A stretch of 64,000 nucleotides of DNA from Ophiocordyceps camponoti-saundersi (nom. inval.) (Eukaryota; Ascomycota; Sordariomycetes; Hypocreales; Ophiocordycipitaceae): contig PDHQ01000120.1 of NCBI GenBank assembly GCA_003339415.1, positions 1-64,000 of the forward strand, written 5' to 3'. Of this stretch, positions 21,986 through 31,132 are shown piece by piece. The first letter of the stretch is position 1; each line of letters starts with the position of its first letter. The notes below the pieces were generated by a model. It did not search any database. It was not told the DNA's origin and worked only from the letters and a program-made list of their open reading frames with translations. A program made the translations under genes and the position numbers.

Positions 21986-22574
21986 AAAGAGAAACGGAGA
22001 CCGAGACGAAGAGATGGTGTCGAGTGAGATGCGCAAAGGAGGTGTTGTAAGGCGTGAGCGAGGAGGTCATGAGGTCATGTTGTGTTGGTGAGACGAGGGG
22101 GGGCGGATTGAGGAAGGTGGAGGAGGGAGGCATATTCGATTTCATCGCTTGAGCAATGGATGGCTTTTTTCTTCCTTCTGCTGGGACGTATGACCTTGAG
22201 GGTGGATTTTGTGATGTTGTGAGGTTGAGATGAGACTGTGACTGGGGTGAGGCTAAAGTGAGGCCAAGGTGAAGGTGAAGGTGAAGGTGAGGCCAAGGTG
22301 AAGGTGAAAGCTAGGGTGAAGGTGAAGGTGAAGACGAAGGTCAAGGTCGGTCTGGCGCTTCGAATCGCAGCTCATAAGTTGACACTCTTCTTCCCTCTTT
22401 GGCCCTGGATCCTACGTAATCCCCAAGTTCAAATTCAACTTGGCCGCGGTGGCCCATGTCTTCTTTTGTGACGTCTCCAATCCTGATTTATTCATCTAGT
22501 ACCTGTATGTACTACAGACAGTGGTAGGTATGTCCTATCATATGTATGATTCGTACCCCCCTGATACCCTCACC
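21986..22574. other. Intergenic between convergent 3' ends, with minisatellite
   Basis: About 590 bp between the 3' ends of PCF11 and the nucleoprotein-like gene. Apart from the hexamer repeat at 22246-22348 no feature is recognised. Confidence 0.5.
22246..22348 (+). repeat. GGTGAA/GGTGAGGCCAA minisatellite
   Basis: Tandem degenerate hexamers of GGTGAA, interrupted by GGCCAAGGTG units, run for about 100 bp. Reading frames in it are artefacts of the repeat. Confidence 0.85.
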
Positions 22575-23876
22575 TCAATAATCTATCAAGTCGCCCGACC
22601 ATCGAGGCCCCTTATCAGTCATGACGCAATAAGAGGGTGGCCTAACCGCGCTTTCAGGGATGAGAGGCCGTCGGTAAGTCATATCCCCTATGGTGTAGTC
22701 TCTGCCCGGCTCGCGTATGTAGACATTCGCACCTGGCGGACCAAAGGCCTTCCTTGACCCGGCATCGGTAATCGCTTCCCTTCCCATCGAACGGAGGAAG
22801 CGATTGACACCGGCGATCAGCGAGGAATAGCGCCCGAGCTTGATGTAGGCTCCGACCTCGGGGTTGCTCTGCTGACCGTATGCGACTGCAACAGCCACAA
22901 GAGCCCCGCGGGGGGAGAGAGGGAGCAGCTTGTATCGACCACGATGAGCTCTCCTGATCCACTTGAGCTCCTTGTCAGGCAGCTTCTCATATTCCATGCG
23001 TTCGTTCCTGTAATCCACGATCTGGGATGTCAGACCCGGGTAGTCGACGAGAGCGGGATAAGCTGTAAGGAGGTCGTCGATGAGAGCTCCAGTTGTGAGA
23101 GATGGATAGCTTAATCCAAGCCCGAACATGATTCTCTTGGTGGTTCCAAATGCAAGCTGAGAGGCGTCTCGGGGCTCTGCCTCCCAATAGTGAGTCATTT
23201 TGTTTATGGTTGACCTCATGGAATCACGGATCGCATCTGACACTCCTTCAAGAACATGTGCAGTGGGAGCTAGATGTCCCTTGAAGTACTTTGCCTGGGG
23301 ATCCTCAAGGCGAAAAGCTTTCTCCAATCTCTTTACGGAACTCTGAATGTAGCTCACGAGTAGTTCAGATTCGATGGACTTTCCCAAGAGAAGCATCTCC
23401 ATGGCCCATCGACTGGCGAGGATCTCGATCCGTGCGTCCGAGTACTGGACTTCAGCGTCCATTTTACCGATGCCGAAGTCGAGGTCCTTGAGCGAATCAG
23501 GAAGCTCAGGGACATTAATCGAGTCTTGGTCCTCGTTCTCGGATCTAGCCTCTTCGATCTGCCTGTTGTAGGCGAACAGATTTTCGAGAAATGCTCCGAC
23601 ATCGAGCTTGGCGGACTTCTCCTCAAGGGGTGGCTCGTCCTCGTCGGAATCTGCGACTATGTTGAAAAGTAGCACCATCACTGTGAACATGTAGGTGTGT
23701 GAGGTTCTGATGCTGGGCTCCTCCGTGACCAAGTTCTGTAGGTGGATGATGTGGGCGGCGATGATGGCTGATGCCTGCTCCCTCTTCTCCATCGGCATGT
23801 TATCGGGAAAGTCGAAGGCGAAGTAGACGATGGGCCTTGGCCTCTTGCGCTTAGGGAGAGAGGATGGGGTTGGCAT
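22575..23876 (-). CDS. Intronless protein resembling mononegavirus nucleoproteins (candidate endogenous viral element)
   Basis: Uninterrupted 433-codon gene with no visible intron. The N-terminus has a basic Pro-rich patch (LPKRKRPRP, residues 7-15), followed by largely helical sequence with an acidic segment at 77-90. No cellular fungal family is recognised. The C-terminal half (about 250-365) has the order expected of the core of negative-strand RNA virus nucleoproteins: YKLLPLSP at 315-322, an Ala/Val-rich helix ending AYG at 332-334, NPEVGAY at 338-344 and KLGRYSSL at 346-353. The length of about 430 is also right. This similarity is from remembered pattern, not alignment. Bornavirus-related or mymonavirus-like fungal viruses would be the natural source. 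The frame is intact, so it may be recent or retained. The alternative is a lineage-specific orphan gene. Confidence 0.55.
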   Translation of the reverse strand: MPTPSSLPKRKRPRPIVYFAFDFPDNMPMEKREQASAIIAAHIIHLQNLVTEEPSIRTSHTYMFTVMVLLFNIVADSDEDEPPLEEKSAKLDVGAFLENLFAYNRQIEEARSENEDQDSINVPELPDSLKDLDFGIGKMDAEVQYSDARIEILASRWAMEMLLLGKSIESELLVSYIQSSVKRLEKAFRLEDPQAKYFKGHLAPTAHVLEGVSDAIRDSMRSTINKMTHYWEAEPRDASQLAFGTTKRIMFGLGLSYPSLTTGALIDDLLTAYPALVDYPGLTSQIVDYRNERMEYEKLPDKELKWIRRAHRGRYKLLPLSPRGALVAVAVAYGQQSNPEVGAYIKLGRYSSLIAGVNRFLRSMGREAITDAGSRKAFGPPGANVYIREPGRDYTIGDMTYRRPLIPESAVRPPSYCVMTDKGPRWSGDLIDY

Positions 23877-24429
23877 GGTGAAAGTCGATATGAATTGGAT
23901 GAATTAGGATCAGGTTTATGATGTGGTCTAGTTTGAATTTGTTACATGGTGGTCTTGAGAGGGGAGATACTGCGAATTTATAGTTTTCTGTGTGTATTGT
24001 TTATAAGGTGCGATTCACAGGCTTTCTCTCAATCTATCTGGGTCTCATCAAACGACCGGCTTAGAGAATCACTGCCATGTTAAAACGACAGTCTCTGGGC
24101 CCGTCTCTTCACAGTGTCAGGGTGGAGATGAGTCCGACGCGCCCCACTTTATTTTTCTTAATTACCTAGGTGCAACGGCGGCTAGAAGCTACGAGCTAGA
24201 AGAAGGTGGGGAGCGGGTGTACGGATAGACTCCGTTGCATGTACACCAAGAATAAGCGCGAGTGACGTAATCAGCTCCTTTTTTTTTCTTCCTCTCTCTG
24301 AGTATCCGTACTCTCTTATTAATAAGCGTCGACGACTCTAAGCTTCGAGATGCGCGTCGCGTCTAATTTCAACGACGCAAAAGTCGACGCGCTGAGAGGA
24401 GAGGGAGAGAAGCTTCACCAATTCCCCCA
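23877..24429. other. Intergenic, divergent promoters; MCB-like sites before MGS1
   Basis: About 550 bp between divergent genes. A palindrome-like TACCTAGGTG lies at 24163-24172. CGCGT/ACGCG cores at 24353-24357, 24358-24362 and 24387-24391 lie 40-80 bp before the MGS1 start and resemble MBF-type cell-cycle sites. No gene seen. Confidence 0.5.
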
Positions 24430-26001
24430 ATGGCGGTAGCGTGTCCGATCTGCGCCAAGCCCGTGAGGCAATCGGACATTAATAGTCATCTCGACTCTGG
24501 CTGCTCTAGCTTCGTGCTGGAACCGTCGCCACCGCAGTCGCAGCAGGAAAATGGCTCGCAGCAGAAGCGAGGCGCTGCCGATTTCTTCGCCTTACCCTCC
24601 GCAAAGAGGGCGCGGACGATGGCGTCGACGACGACTACGACTATGACGAGCACCAAGAGGAGCTTTGATGACGGTCCTGGAGGTGGTGGCGAAGCAGTGG
24701 CCGCCCTTCCAGACACGGCAGAAGCCAAGCGGCCTAGGACTCAGCAGCGTAATACGGCGGCTCCGCTGGCAGAACGGATGCGGCCTCAGACCCTGGACGA
24801 CATGTGCGGACAGGAGCTTGTCGAACGCGACGGCGTGCTGCGGGCCCTCGTAGAAGCCGGCCGAGTGCCTTCTCTCATCCTCTGGGGCGGACCAGGCACT
24901 GGCAAGACGACGATTGCCCGTTGCGTGGCCCGGGCTGTTGGTGGCCGCTTCGTCGAGCTAAATGCGACGAGCTCGGGCGTGGCCGAGTGTCGGAAGCTCT
25001 TCGCCGAGGCGGCCAACGAATTGACACTCACGGGGCGAAGGACCATTGTCTTTTGCGACGAGCTTCATCGCTTCAGTCGCGCCCAGCAGGACGTTTTCCT
25101 GCAGCCGGTCGAGGCCGGGACGGTGACGCTGATCGGGGCAACGACGGAGAACCCTTCTTTTCGCATCGGGGCTGCTCTGCTCTCGCGCTGTCGGACCCTG
25201 ACGCTTGCGCCGCTCTCTACCGACGCAATCGTTGGCATCTTACGCCGCGCCCGTGATGCCGAGGCTGCCGCTGCCTCTTCTCCGACGACGGTGGACGACG
25301 ATATGCTCGCCTATCTCGCCGGCTTCAGCGACGGAGACGCCCGCGTTGCTCTCAACCTCCTCGAGCTGACGCTCTCCCTCCCCCCCGGCGCGACGCGGCA
25401 AGACGTCAAGGCGGCGCTAACGCACACTCTCGTCTACGACCGCACAGGCGACCAACACTACGACGCCATCTCGGCCTTTCACAAGTCGGTCCGCGGCGGC
25501 GACGCCCACGCCGCGCTCTACTACCTCGCTCGCATGCTACAGTCCGGCGAGGACCCCTTGTTCGTGGCCCGACGCATGGTGGTGATTGCCTCCGAGGACG
25601 TCGGCCTCGCCGATAACACGCTTCTACCTCTGGCGACAGCCGCCTACACGGCCACCCAGCAGATCGGCATGCCCGAGGCCAGGATCCCGCTGGCCCACGC
25701 GGCCGTAGCCCTCAGCCTCGCCCCCAAGAGCACGAGAGCGTACCGTGGACTGAACAATGCGCTCGCGGCCCTTCGCGAGCCGGGCGTGGCCTCGTTGTCT
25801 GTTCCGCCTCACCTTAGGAACGCGCCGTCGAGGCTGATGAGGGAATTGGGCCTCGTCGCTGATTACAAATATCCTCCCAACTATAAGGATGGCCGTGTCA
25901 GGCAGGAGTATCTGCCGCCGGAGCTGCAGGGGAGAAGATTCCTTGAGGATAGGGATCTGGGGACTGAGATTGATGCTGATATGGGAGAGGAGATGAGTTA
26001 G
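24430..26001 (+). CDS. MGS1: Mgs1/WRNIP1-type AAA+ ATPase, replication fork maintenance
   Basis: Single exon of 523 residues. Mgs1 (WRNIP1, bacterial RarA) is a clamp-loader-related ATPase that acts at stalled replication forks and binds ubiquitinated PCNA. The N-terminus has a UBZ4-like zinc finger with C5, C8, H20 and C25. After a Ser/Thr-rich linker comes LAERMRPQTLDDMCGQELV, the usual start of the AAA+ domain. Walker A is GGPGTGKTT at 153-161. Walker B is IVFCDELHRFS with D210 and E211; the common form has DEIHRF. Sensor 1 is GATTENPSF. The C-terminal lid and oligomerisation domain contain GDARVALNLLEL, YDAISAFHKSVRGGDAHAAL and ASEDVGLAD. The ATG is preceded by MCB-like sites, consistent with S-phase expression. 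Confidence 0.95.
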   Translation: MAVACPICAKPVRQSDINSHLDSGCSSFVLEPSPPQSQQENGSQQKRGAADFFALPSAKRARTMASTTTTTMTSTKRSFDDGPGGGGEAVAALPDTAEAKRPRTQQRNTAAPLAERMRPQTLDDMCGQELVERDGVLRALVEAGRVPSLILWGGPGTGKTTIARCVARAVGGRFVELNATSSGVAECRKLFAEAANELTLTGRRTIVFCDELHRFSRAQQDVFLQPVEAGTVTLIGATTENPSFRIGAALLSRCRTLTLAPLSTDAIVGILRRARDAEAAAASSPTTVDDDMLAYLAGFSDGDARVALNLLELTLSLPPGATRQDVKAALTHTLVYDRTGDQHYDAISAFHKSVRGGDAHAALYYLARMLQSGEDPLFVARRMVVIASEDVGLADNTLLPLATAAYTATQQIGMPEARIPLAHAAVALSLAPKSTRAYRGLNNALAALREPGVASLSVPPHLRNAPSRLMRELGLVADYKYPPNYKDGRVRQEYLPPELQGRRFLEDRDLGTEIDADMGEEMS

Positions 26002-26286
26002 ACAGGAGTTGTTTATCGTGAAATATCATCTGTGTAGAGTGGAAGAGAGGGGGGGCGGAGGGAAAGAAAAGGGCGTTGAAAATGGTCAACCCGCTCTCTA
26101 TAGACTCGGGCATATTCAGTATACACTATCGAAGATTGTACGGAGGAGGACCGGAAGGACAAGCTCGTCGACGACCAAGATCAAGACGTGGACGCTATCC
26201 TGATGCCTGCCATACATACACATGCATATAACCCTGCTCCCTACTATATTCAACCCACCCGTATCCTCAACATCCTCAGTTCCCTC

Positions 26287-27855
26287 TCAAAGACAAAGCC
26301 TCTTCCGCCTCTCAAGCATCTCCTTAGCAGCCTCCGTCACAGAAGACATCTCAGCGAAGAGCCGACTGATATCCTCCTCGCAGAAGACGGAGAATCTCCG
26401 TTTCCGCAGAGGAAGAGGCACCTTTTCCGAAACGTCGTCGTCTTCTTTCGGATCTTGTGCTTCTTCTTTGATCTTGCTTTGCTCTTTCTTTGGTGGGTTG
26501 TTGTCGTTGTGTGGGAGGTGTGTCGTTTCTTGATAGGAGGGGGTCTCTGGCTTTGGCATCGTCATCGTTGACATGTTCGTGACTGGCTTCTTTACCTCTG
26601 AGGGCTGGTCTTGGTTTTGATCTTTCTGCTGTTCCTGCTGCTTTGTCTGCTGAAGCAGCTGTTGTTGTTGTAGCTGCTGCTGTTTCTCCTCCTGGCGCTT
26701 CTCCCGTCGCTGCCGCTCCTCCTCCCGGGCCAGCCGCCACGCCTCCTTCTCCTGCATCCGCTTCTCCTGGTTCTGTTGGATCCTCGCTAGCTGTTTAGGC
26801 AGCTGCGGCTGCTTTTGTTTATCCTCCTGCTTCTGCTTCTGATTTTGCTGCTGCTGCTGCTGTCGCTGCTTTTGCTCCTCCTGTTGTTTCTGCGTCTGCT
26901 TCTGCGTCTGCTTCTGAGACTGCTGTGGCTGTTGCTTCTGCTTCTGCTGCTGCCTCTGCCTCTGTTTCTGCTCCTCTTCCTGCTTCTGCTTCTGTTGCTG
27001 CTTTTGCTGCTTTTGCTGCTTTTGCTGCTCCTGCTGCCTCTCCCTCTTCATCTGCCTCCTACTCTTCTTCTCTTGCGGTTGCTGCGGCTGTGGCTGCTGC
27101 TTCTGCTGAGGTTGCTGCGGCGGCGGCTGCTTCTGCGGCTGCACCAGCGGCGGCTGCTGTTTCTTCTTCTGCTGCTGCTGCTGCTTCTGTTCTGGCTGCT
27201 GTGGCTGTGGCTGTTGCTCCTGCTTCTGCCTTTGCTTCGGCAGCGGCAGTCTCTGTGGCTGCGGCGGCTTCTGTGGCGGCGGCTGCTTCTGCTTCTGCGT
27301 CTGCTGCTTCTGCGGCGGCGGCTGCTGCTTCTGTTCTGACTGCTGCGGCGTCTGCTGCTGTTCTGACTGCTGCTGAAGCTGCTGCTGAAACTGTCGAGTC
27401 ATCCGCGATGCAAACTCTCCCTCATTCCGAAGCTGACGTTTCGTATCCTCCAGCTCACGCTTCATCATTTCCATCCGCTGCTCAAGAGTCTGAACGTGCT
27501 CTACTCTGGTCTTGTATTGATTCTCCAGATGTTGAGCCCGGACGGCTGGATCCTGAAACTGCTGAGTCCAATCAGCTAGGTTCTGGACCCTGGTAACCGG
27601 GTTGGCCACGACGGCAGTCTGGGCTTTCTTGTTGTTGTTGTTCTTATTCTTCGCCGTCGTCGTCGTCGACACGGCTATCTTTTCGTCCTTCTTCTGGACC
27701 GGGTAGCTGGTTCTCATAGCCAGAGACATCGTGGGAACTACCGCTCTCGACAAGCCCTGACTCCTCATCCCTTGGTTGGGACCGTTATTCACCCTGTCCT
27801 TATTCTGCGTTGCAGTTACTTGTCTCCTCCGACGATCCTCATTGCTTCTATCCAT
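26287..27855 (-). CDS. Very Gln-rich coiled-coil protein, unknown function
   Basis: Single uninterrupted frame of 522 residues. No known family is recognised. Residues 1-100 are polar, with an Asn/Lys run. About residues 105-155 form a coiled coil (RVEHVQTLEQRMEMMKREL). From about 155 to 430 the sequence is almost entirely Q, K, P, E and R, resembling prion-like or CAG-expanded regions. The last 90 residues are more normal: a Thr/Met/Pro stretch, an acidic stretch, and RKRRFSVFCEEDISRLFAEM leading into a terminal helix. The coding strand is CAG-rich, and codon variety (CAG, CAA, AAG, CCG) is mixed, which favours real coding over simple microsatellite drift. The non-repetitive ends remain open in the same frame, also supporting a real gene. 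Opposite-strand frames of 174 and 223 codons are shadows. Confidence 0.65.
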   Translation of the reverse strand: MDRSNEDRRRRQVTATQNKDRVNNGPNQGMRSQGLSRAVVPTMSLAMRTSYPVQKKDEKIAVSTTTTAKNKNNNNKKAQTAVVANPVTRVQNLADWTQQFQDPAVRAQHLENQYKTRVEHVQTLEQRMEMMKRELEDTKRQLRNEGEFASRMTRQFQQQLQQQSEQQQTPQQSEQKQQPPPQKQQTQKQKQPPPQKPPQPQRLPLPKQRQKQEQQPQPQQPEQKQQQQQKKKQQPPLVQPQKQPPPQQPQQKQQPQPQQPQEKKSRRQMKRERQQEQQKQQKQQKQQQKQKQEEEQKQRQRQQQKQKQQPQQSQKQTQKQTQKQQEEQKQRQQQQQQNQKQKQEDKQKQPQLPKQLARIQQNQEKRMQEKEAWRLAREEERQRREKRQEEKQQQLQQQQLLQQTKQQEQQKDQNQDQPSEVKKPVTNMSTMTMPKPETPSYQETTHLPHNDNNPPKKEQSKIKEEAQDPKEDDDVSEKVPLPLRKRRFSVFCEEDISRLFAEMSSVTEAAKEMLERRKRLCL

Positions 27856-28546
27856 CCCGCACTGAGCGAACGTGTGCTTGTAGTGTCTTCACAGCCAACA
27901 ACCAAGATGGCGAACAGCTGGAAAGGAAGGGGAAAGAGGCTCTTCACCTACTCTTTTTATATTCGACAAGGAATATCTTCACGTGACGGGATGAAGAACA
28001 CTCTGACCCTGCTGCTCGCAGGGTGCACAGATGAGATAGGCTGTGAATATGGGCTGCCTTCTGTATGCCTGTAGGGTTGGTTACCCTGATCCCCTAAGCG
28101 AGCATGTCTCCTCGTCACTGGAAACTCGACGAGGCAGCATCCAGCATGTTCTTGATTGCTTCTGTTCTATGTAAAATGTTCATGTCCGTTCATATAAACA
28201 AGCTCATCTTTGAGCCTCACATGGAAGAGGAAGAAAGGAATAATTCAAGGCTGTTTATCGAGATCATGCTTCATGAGGCTGCCCCCAGTCGAGAAGTGGC
28301 GGCATCGCAGACACAGATCGTGACCGACGTCTGCCATGTCAAGAAAATGAAACGAGAAAATAAGGGGTAAAGAGAGGAAGAATGACTGAAATGTCCTTCT
28401 CCCATCGCCGCTCTAATGCAATGAATATTCAAAACAAATCAATGGCGCCCCGGCATGGATGAACCCCCTGAATCCTGGGGCAGTCGACAAGAAGAAAAAG
28501 GCCTGGAAACTTTCAAAGACAGGCGGTAAAAACCCATCCCAAGACT
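27856..28546. other. Intergenic, upstream of the Gln-rich gene
   Basis: About 690 bp. A palindromic E-box TCACGTGA lies at 27979-27986, about 125 bp upstream of the Gln-rich gene. An 88-codon frame at 28104-28370 has no recognisable domain. No other gene seen. Confidence 0.5.
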
Positions 28547-30783
28547 TCACTCACCAGTCAGGTCGATGACCGACACGTCACTCAGCCTCAGGGCCACCCG
28601 CCCCGCGACGCCGTTCTCTTGCAGCTTCGACTCGCGCTCGTCCTCGTCCATCTCCGTCTCGTGGACGAAGCCGTCTCGGGTCGTCAGAAGCGTCTTCTTG
28701 TTCGTCGTCTTCTGTTTCTCGGGAAACGACGACGACTTCTTCTCCTTGTCGTTGCCTGCCGCAGCTCTCGTCTTGGACATGGTAGCCGTTGTTTTCTTCC
28801 CCGGGCCGACGACGAAGCTATCCATGAGAGTCTGTTTCTTCCGAATATCGTTGTCTTTCACCTCTTTACGACGGCCAGTCGGAGGCAAGTGCTGGCCAGG
28901 GCCAGCGACGCGCGGCAGCCCGGCACGGGAGCGACGCTGTGGCGACAGAGGCGCAGACGGGCTAGATGAGAGCTGAACCGTCTCTGTTCGACCATTTGAC
29001 TTTGGAAGCCTAGGGGCGAGTGGTGAGCCTCCGTCTTTATCAACGGCCGCTGCGCCCACAGCCGCTCCTTTTCTTGGTGGCTTACTGATGTCTTCGGGCG
29101 GTAACGGCGATGGCGCTGGGCGGAGAAAGTCGAACTGTTTCTTGAGCCCGTCCGGGGCCGCAGCCGTTGCACTTGAGGCTTTGGTGACGCGGACGAAGCT
29201 GTCGAGAGCGCCTCTCGGCATGCCCGTCTTCGACTTGGCCCTGTTCGCCGCCCTGGCCGCCTTGACGGCTTCCGCTTCGACTGCCTTGGCCAATTTCGCC
29301 TCCTCGGCCTGCTCCCAAGCCTCGACTGCTCGTGGCACGCGCCTCCGCGCAACGTCCTCCAACACCCAGGCGAGGTCGGGTTTGGTGATATCAAAGGCCC
29401 TGAGAGCTGTCAACTTGGATCCATCGGCATCGGCATCGAAGAATTCATCATCGCCCCCGCCGCCACCTCCGTTGGTCGTCTGGCCGTCGCATCCCTGGAC
29501 CGGCTCTTCCGACTCTTTGGTCAGATCGATGGGCACTACCTCGGACGGTACGTACGCCAGCCGCAGCTCCGGTGACCCGTCTGTGGTGAAGTTGTGGCGA
29601 CGGGCCGAGATGCGCTTTACCAGGTCTTCGCCGTCGACATCCCCCTGAGTCTGACAAATGTTATGCACCAGCAAGGCCTGGCTCAACACGCGTATGAACT
29701 TGATGGCCCCAATTCGATGGTCCCAGCCGATGGACGTGCGAGTAAAATCCCTCAGCTCGTCCAGGCGCGGGCTTCCGCTCCGCATCAAGTCCTGCCGCGC
29801 CGACAGCAGACTCGACTCTTTCGACACGATGGGGTCAGTGTAGAAGTGCAGGACCTCGAGATTGGGAAAGTCGTCCGGTACCGTCAAGCCTGGGTGTTTC
29901 GTGCGAAAGTGACCATTTTCGTTGCTGTGCAGCTCGTGGGTAAGATGCTCTCGCCAGGTCCGCAAGCCTTGCTCGTCTGACGTTTTCAGCCGGCAAAGGG
30001 ACCGGCCAAATCCTGCCTTGGCGGCTTCGCAAGCCACCTTGATGCCGCAGCCAGGGATGCCTTCTGGAATGTAGTCGCCGCCGCTCATCAGGGCCACGAG
30101 AATCATACCCTCGGCATCAAGCGACGGAACGGATTCCTCACGTTCGCCGTGAACATCGTACAGAGTCACATGTGTCGGCGTCTTAGATCTCCGTCCTTCG
30201 GCCGCAGACCAGCTGCGGAGCATCCGCGTGCAGCCAAACATGAGGGTATCGACGTCCTCGCTCAGCACCGCGTCCACAATACCTTGCTTCTGCAGCAGCG
30301 CGCATTCCGCCTCGGCCTCTCCGGGGGCATCGTGCGTGGCAAAGCCAAAGAGTTGCATCATGCGCTTCGCCTGCGCCGTCGTGACGCCATTGCCCAGCCC
30401 GGTCCATTTATTCCGCTTGAAGCGAGGCTTTTGAGGGCCATCAAAGACGAAGATCGGCTGTATCGGGGTACCCAGCAGCCGCACAAGACGGTAAAATAGC
30501 GTTCGAATTTCCGGGTTGAATCCACCTGATGATGGCGTCAGCTTGTACGAGGCCGGGAGTAGAGAGCAAAGGAACAGACCACGTGCGGCCTGGGCTTGGA
30601 ACTGCCAGATCGCCACGTCAATGGCGACGCGGAATGGTCGGTTCGACGCTTCGAAGCTATCGGCCGCGAGTTTCGAGAGCGAGACCCGCTGGCCGGGGCC
30701 CAGCTCGCGGTATAAGCTGTGCCTGGTATCAGCGCAATCAGAGTAGATAAGCGTAGAAGTCGTACGGACCCTTTGATGCCCAT
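28547..30783 (-). CDS. YEN1: Yen1/GEN1 Holliday-junction resolvase (XPG/Rad2 family)
   Basis: Three exons (30770-30783, 30580-30716, 28547-30525) give 709 residues. Yen1 and GEN1 are XPG-family endonucleases that cut Holliday junctions symmetrically late in the cell cycle. The 14-nt first exon restores the catalytic N-terminus MGIKGLYRELGPGQRVSL. The second intron (54 bp, in frame, no stop) is removed because splicing gives AARGGFNPEIRTLFYRL, as in the family. Acidic residues expected for metal binding are seen at D38, D79, E120, E122, D141, D143 and D201 (GGDY). A helix-hairpin-helix-like GIPGCGIKVA follows at 206-215. The C-terminal 350 residues are disordered, Lys/Ser/Pro-rich, with two SUMO-interaction-like motifs, VVPIDLT and the terminal VSVIDLT. 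A GTGAGT right at the stop could be a donor for a further, unseen exon. Confidence 0.9.
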
Positions 30784-31132
30784 GAGAAGCGAAATAGCCG
30801 GCTCTCATGCCCGGCGCCTGTGGCTCGAAAGCAAGTCGCCTTGGATGTATGTATGATGATGGTTGATTTTTTTGCCTCTTCAGGGAGATGGTTGTGAGGT
30901 GTCGTCGCGGTACGTACACGCACACACACAAAATACCCGCGTCACTGGAGCGACGGCTGACTGTTTTCTTTGATAGTGACGTAGTTTATCGGAATTTCAC
31001 AGCCTCCGCATCGCCGATACCGATGAGGCTGATGAGGCTGATGAATGACGTCGGAAAAAAAAACACGCGGTGAAATTTATTGATTTCTTCTGTTCAGCCT
31101 CGTCTTCATCTACCAGTCACTTTTGGGCGGCC
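30784..31132. other. Divergent promoter between YEN1 and the Arp10-like gene
   Basis: About 350 bp serving two divergent genes. Short CA-rich sequence lies near 30915-30930, and a GATGAGGCT repeat occurs near 31022-31040. No gene. Confidence 0.5.

Noticed and set aside
22246..22348. Possible CRISPR-like array
   Set aside because: The units are contiguous hexamers without unique spacers; a eukaryotic minisatellite.
26815..27596. Plus-strand frames of 174 (Leu-rich) and 223 (Ala-rich) codons
   Set aside because: They are exact antisense shadows of the CAG-rich Gln protein; CTG/GCT repeats keep all frames open. No domain or normal composition.
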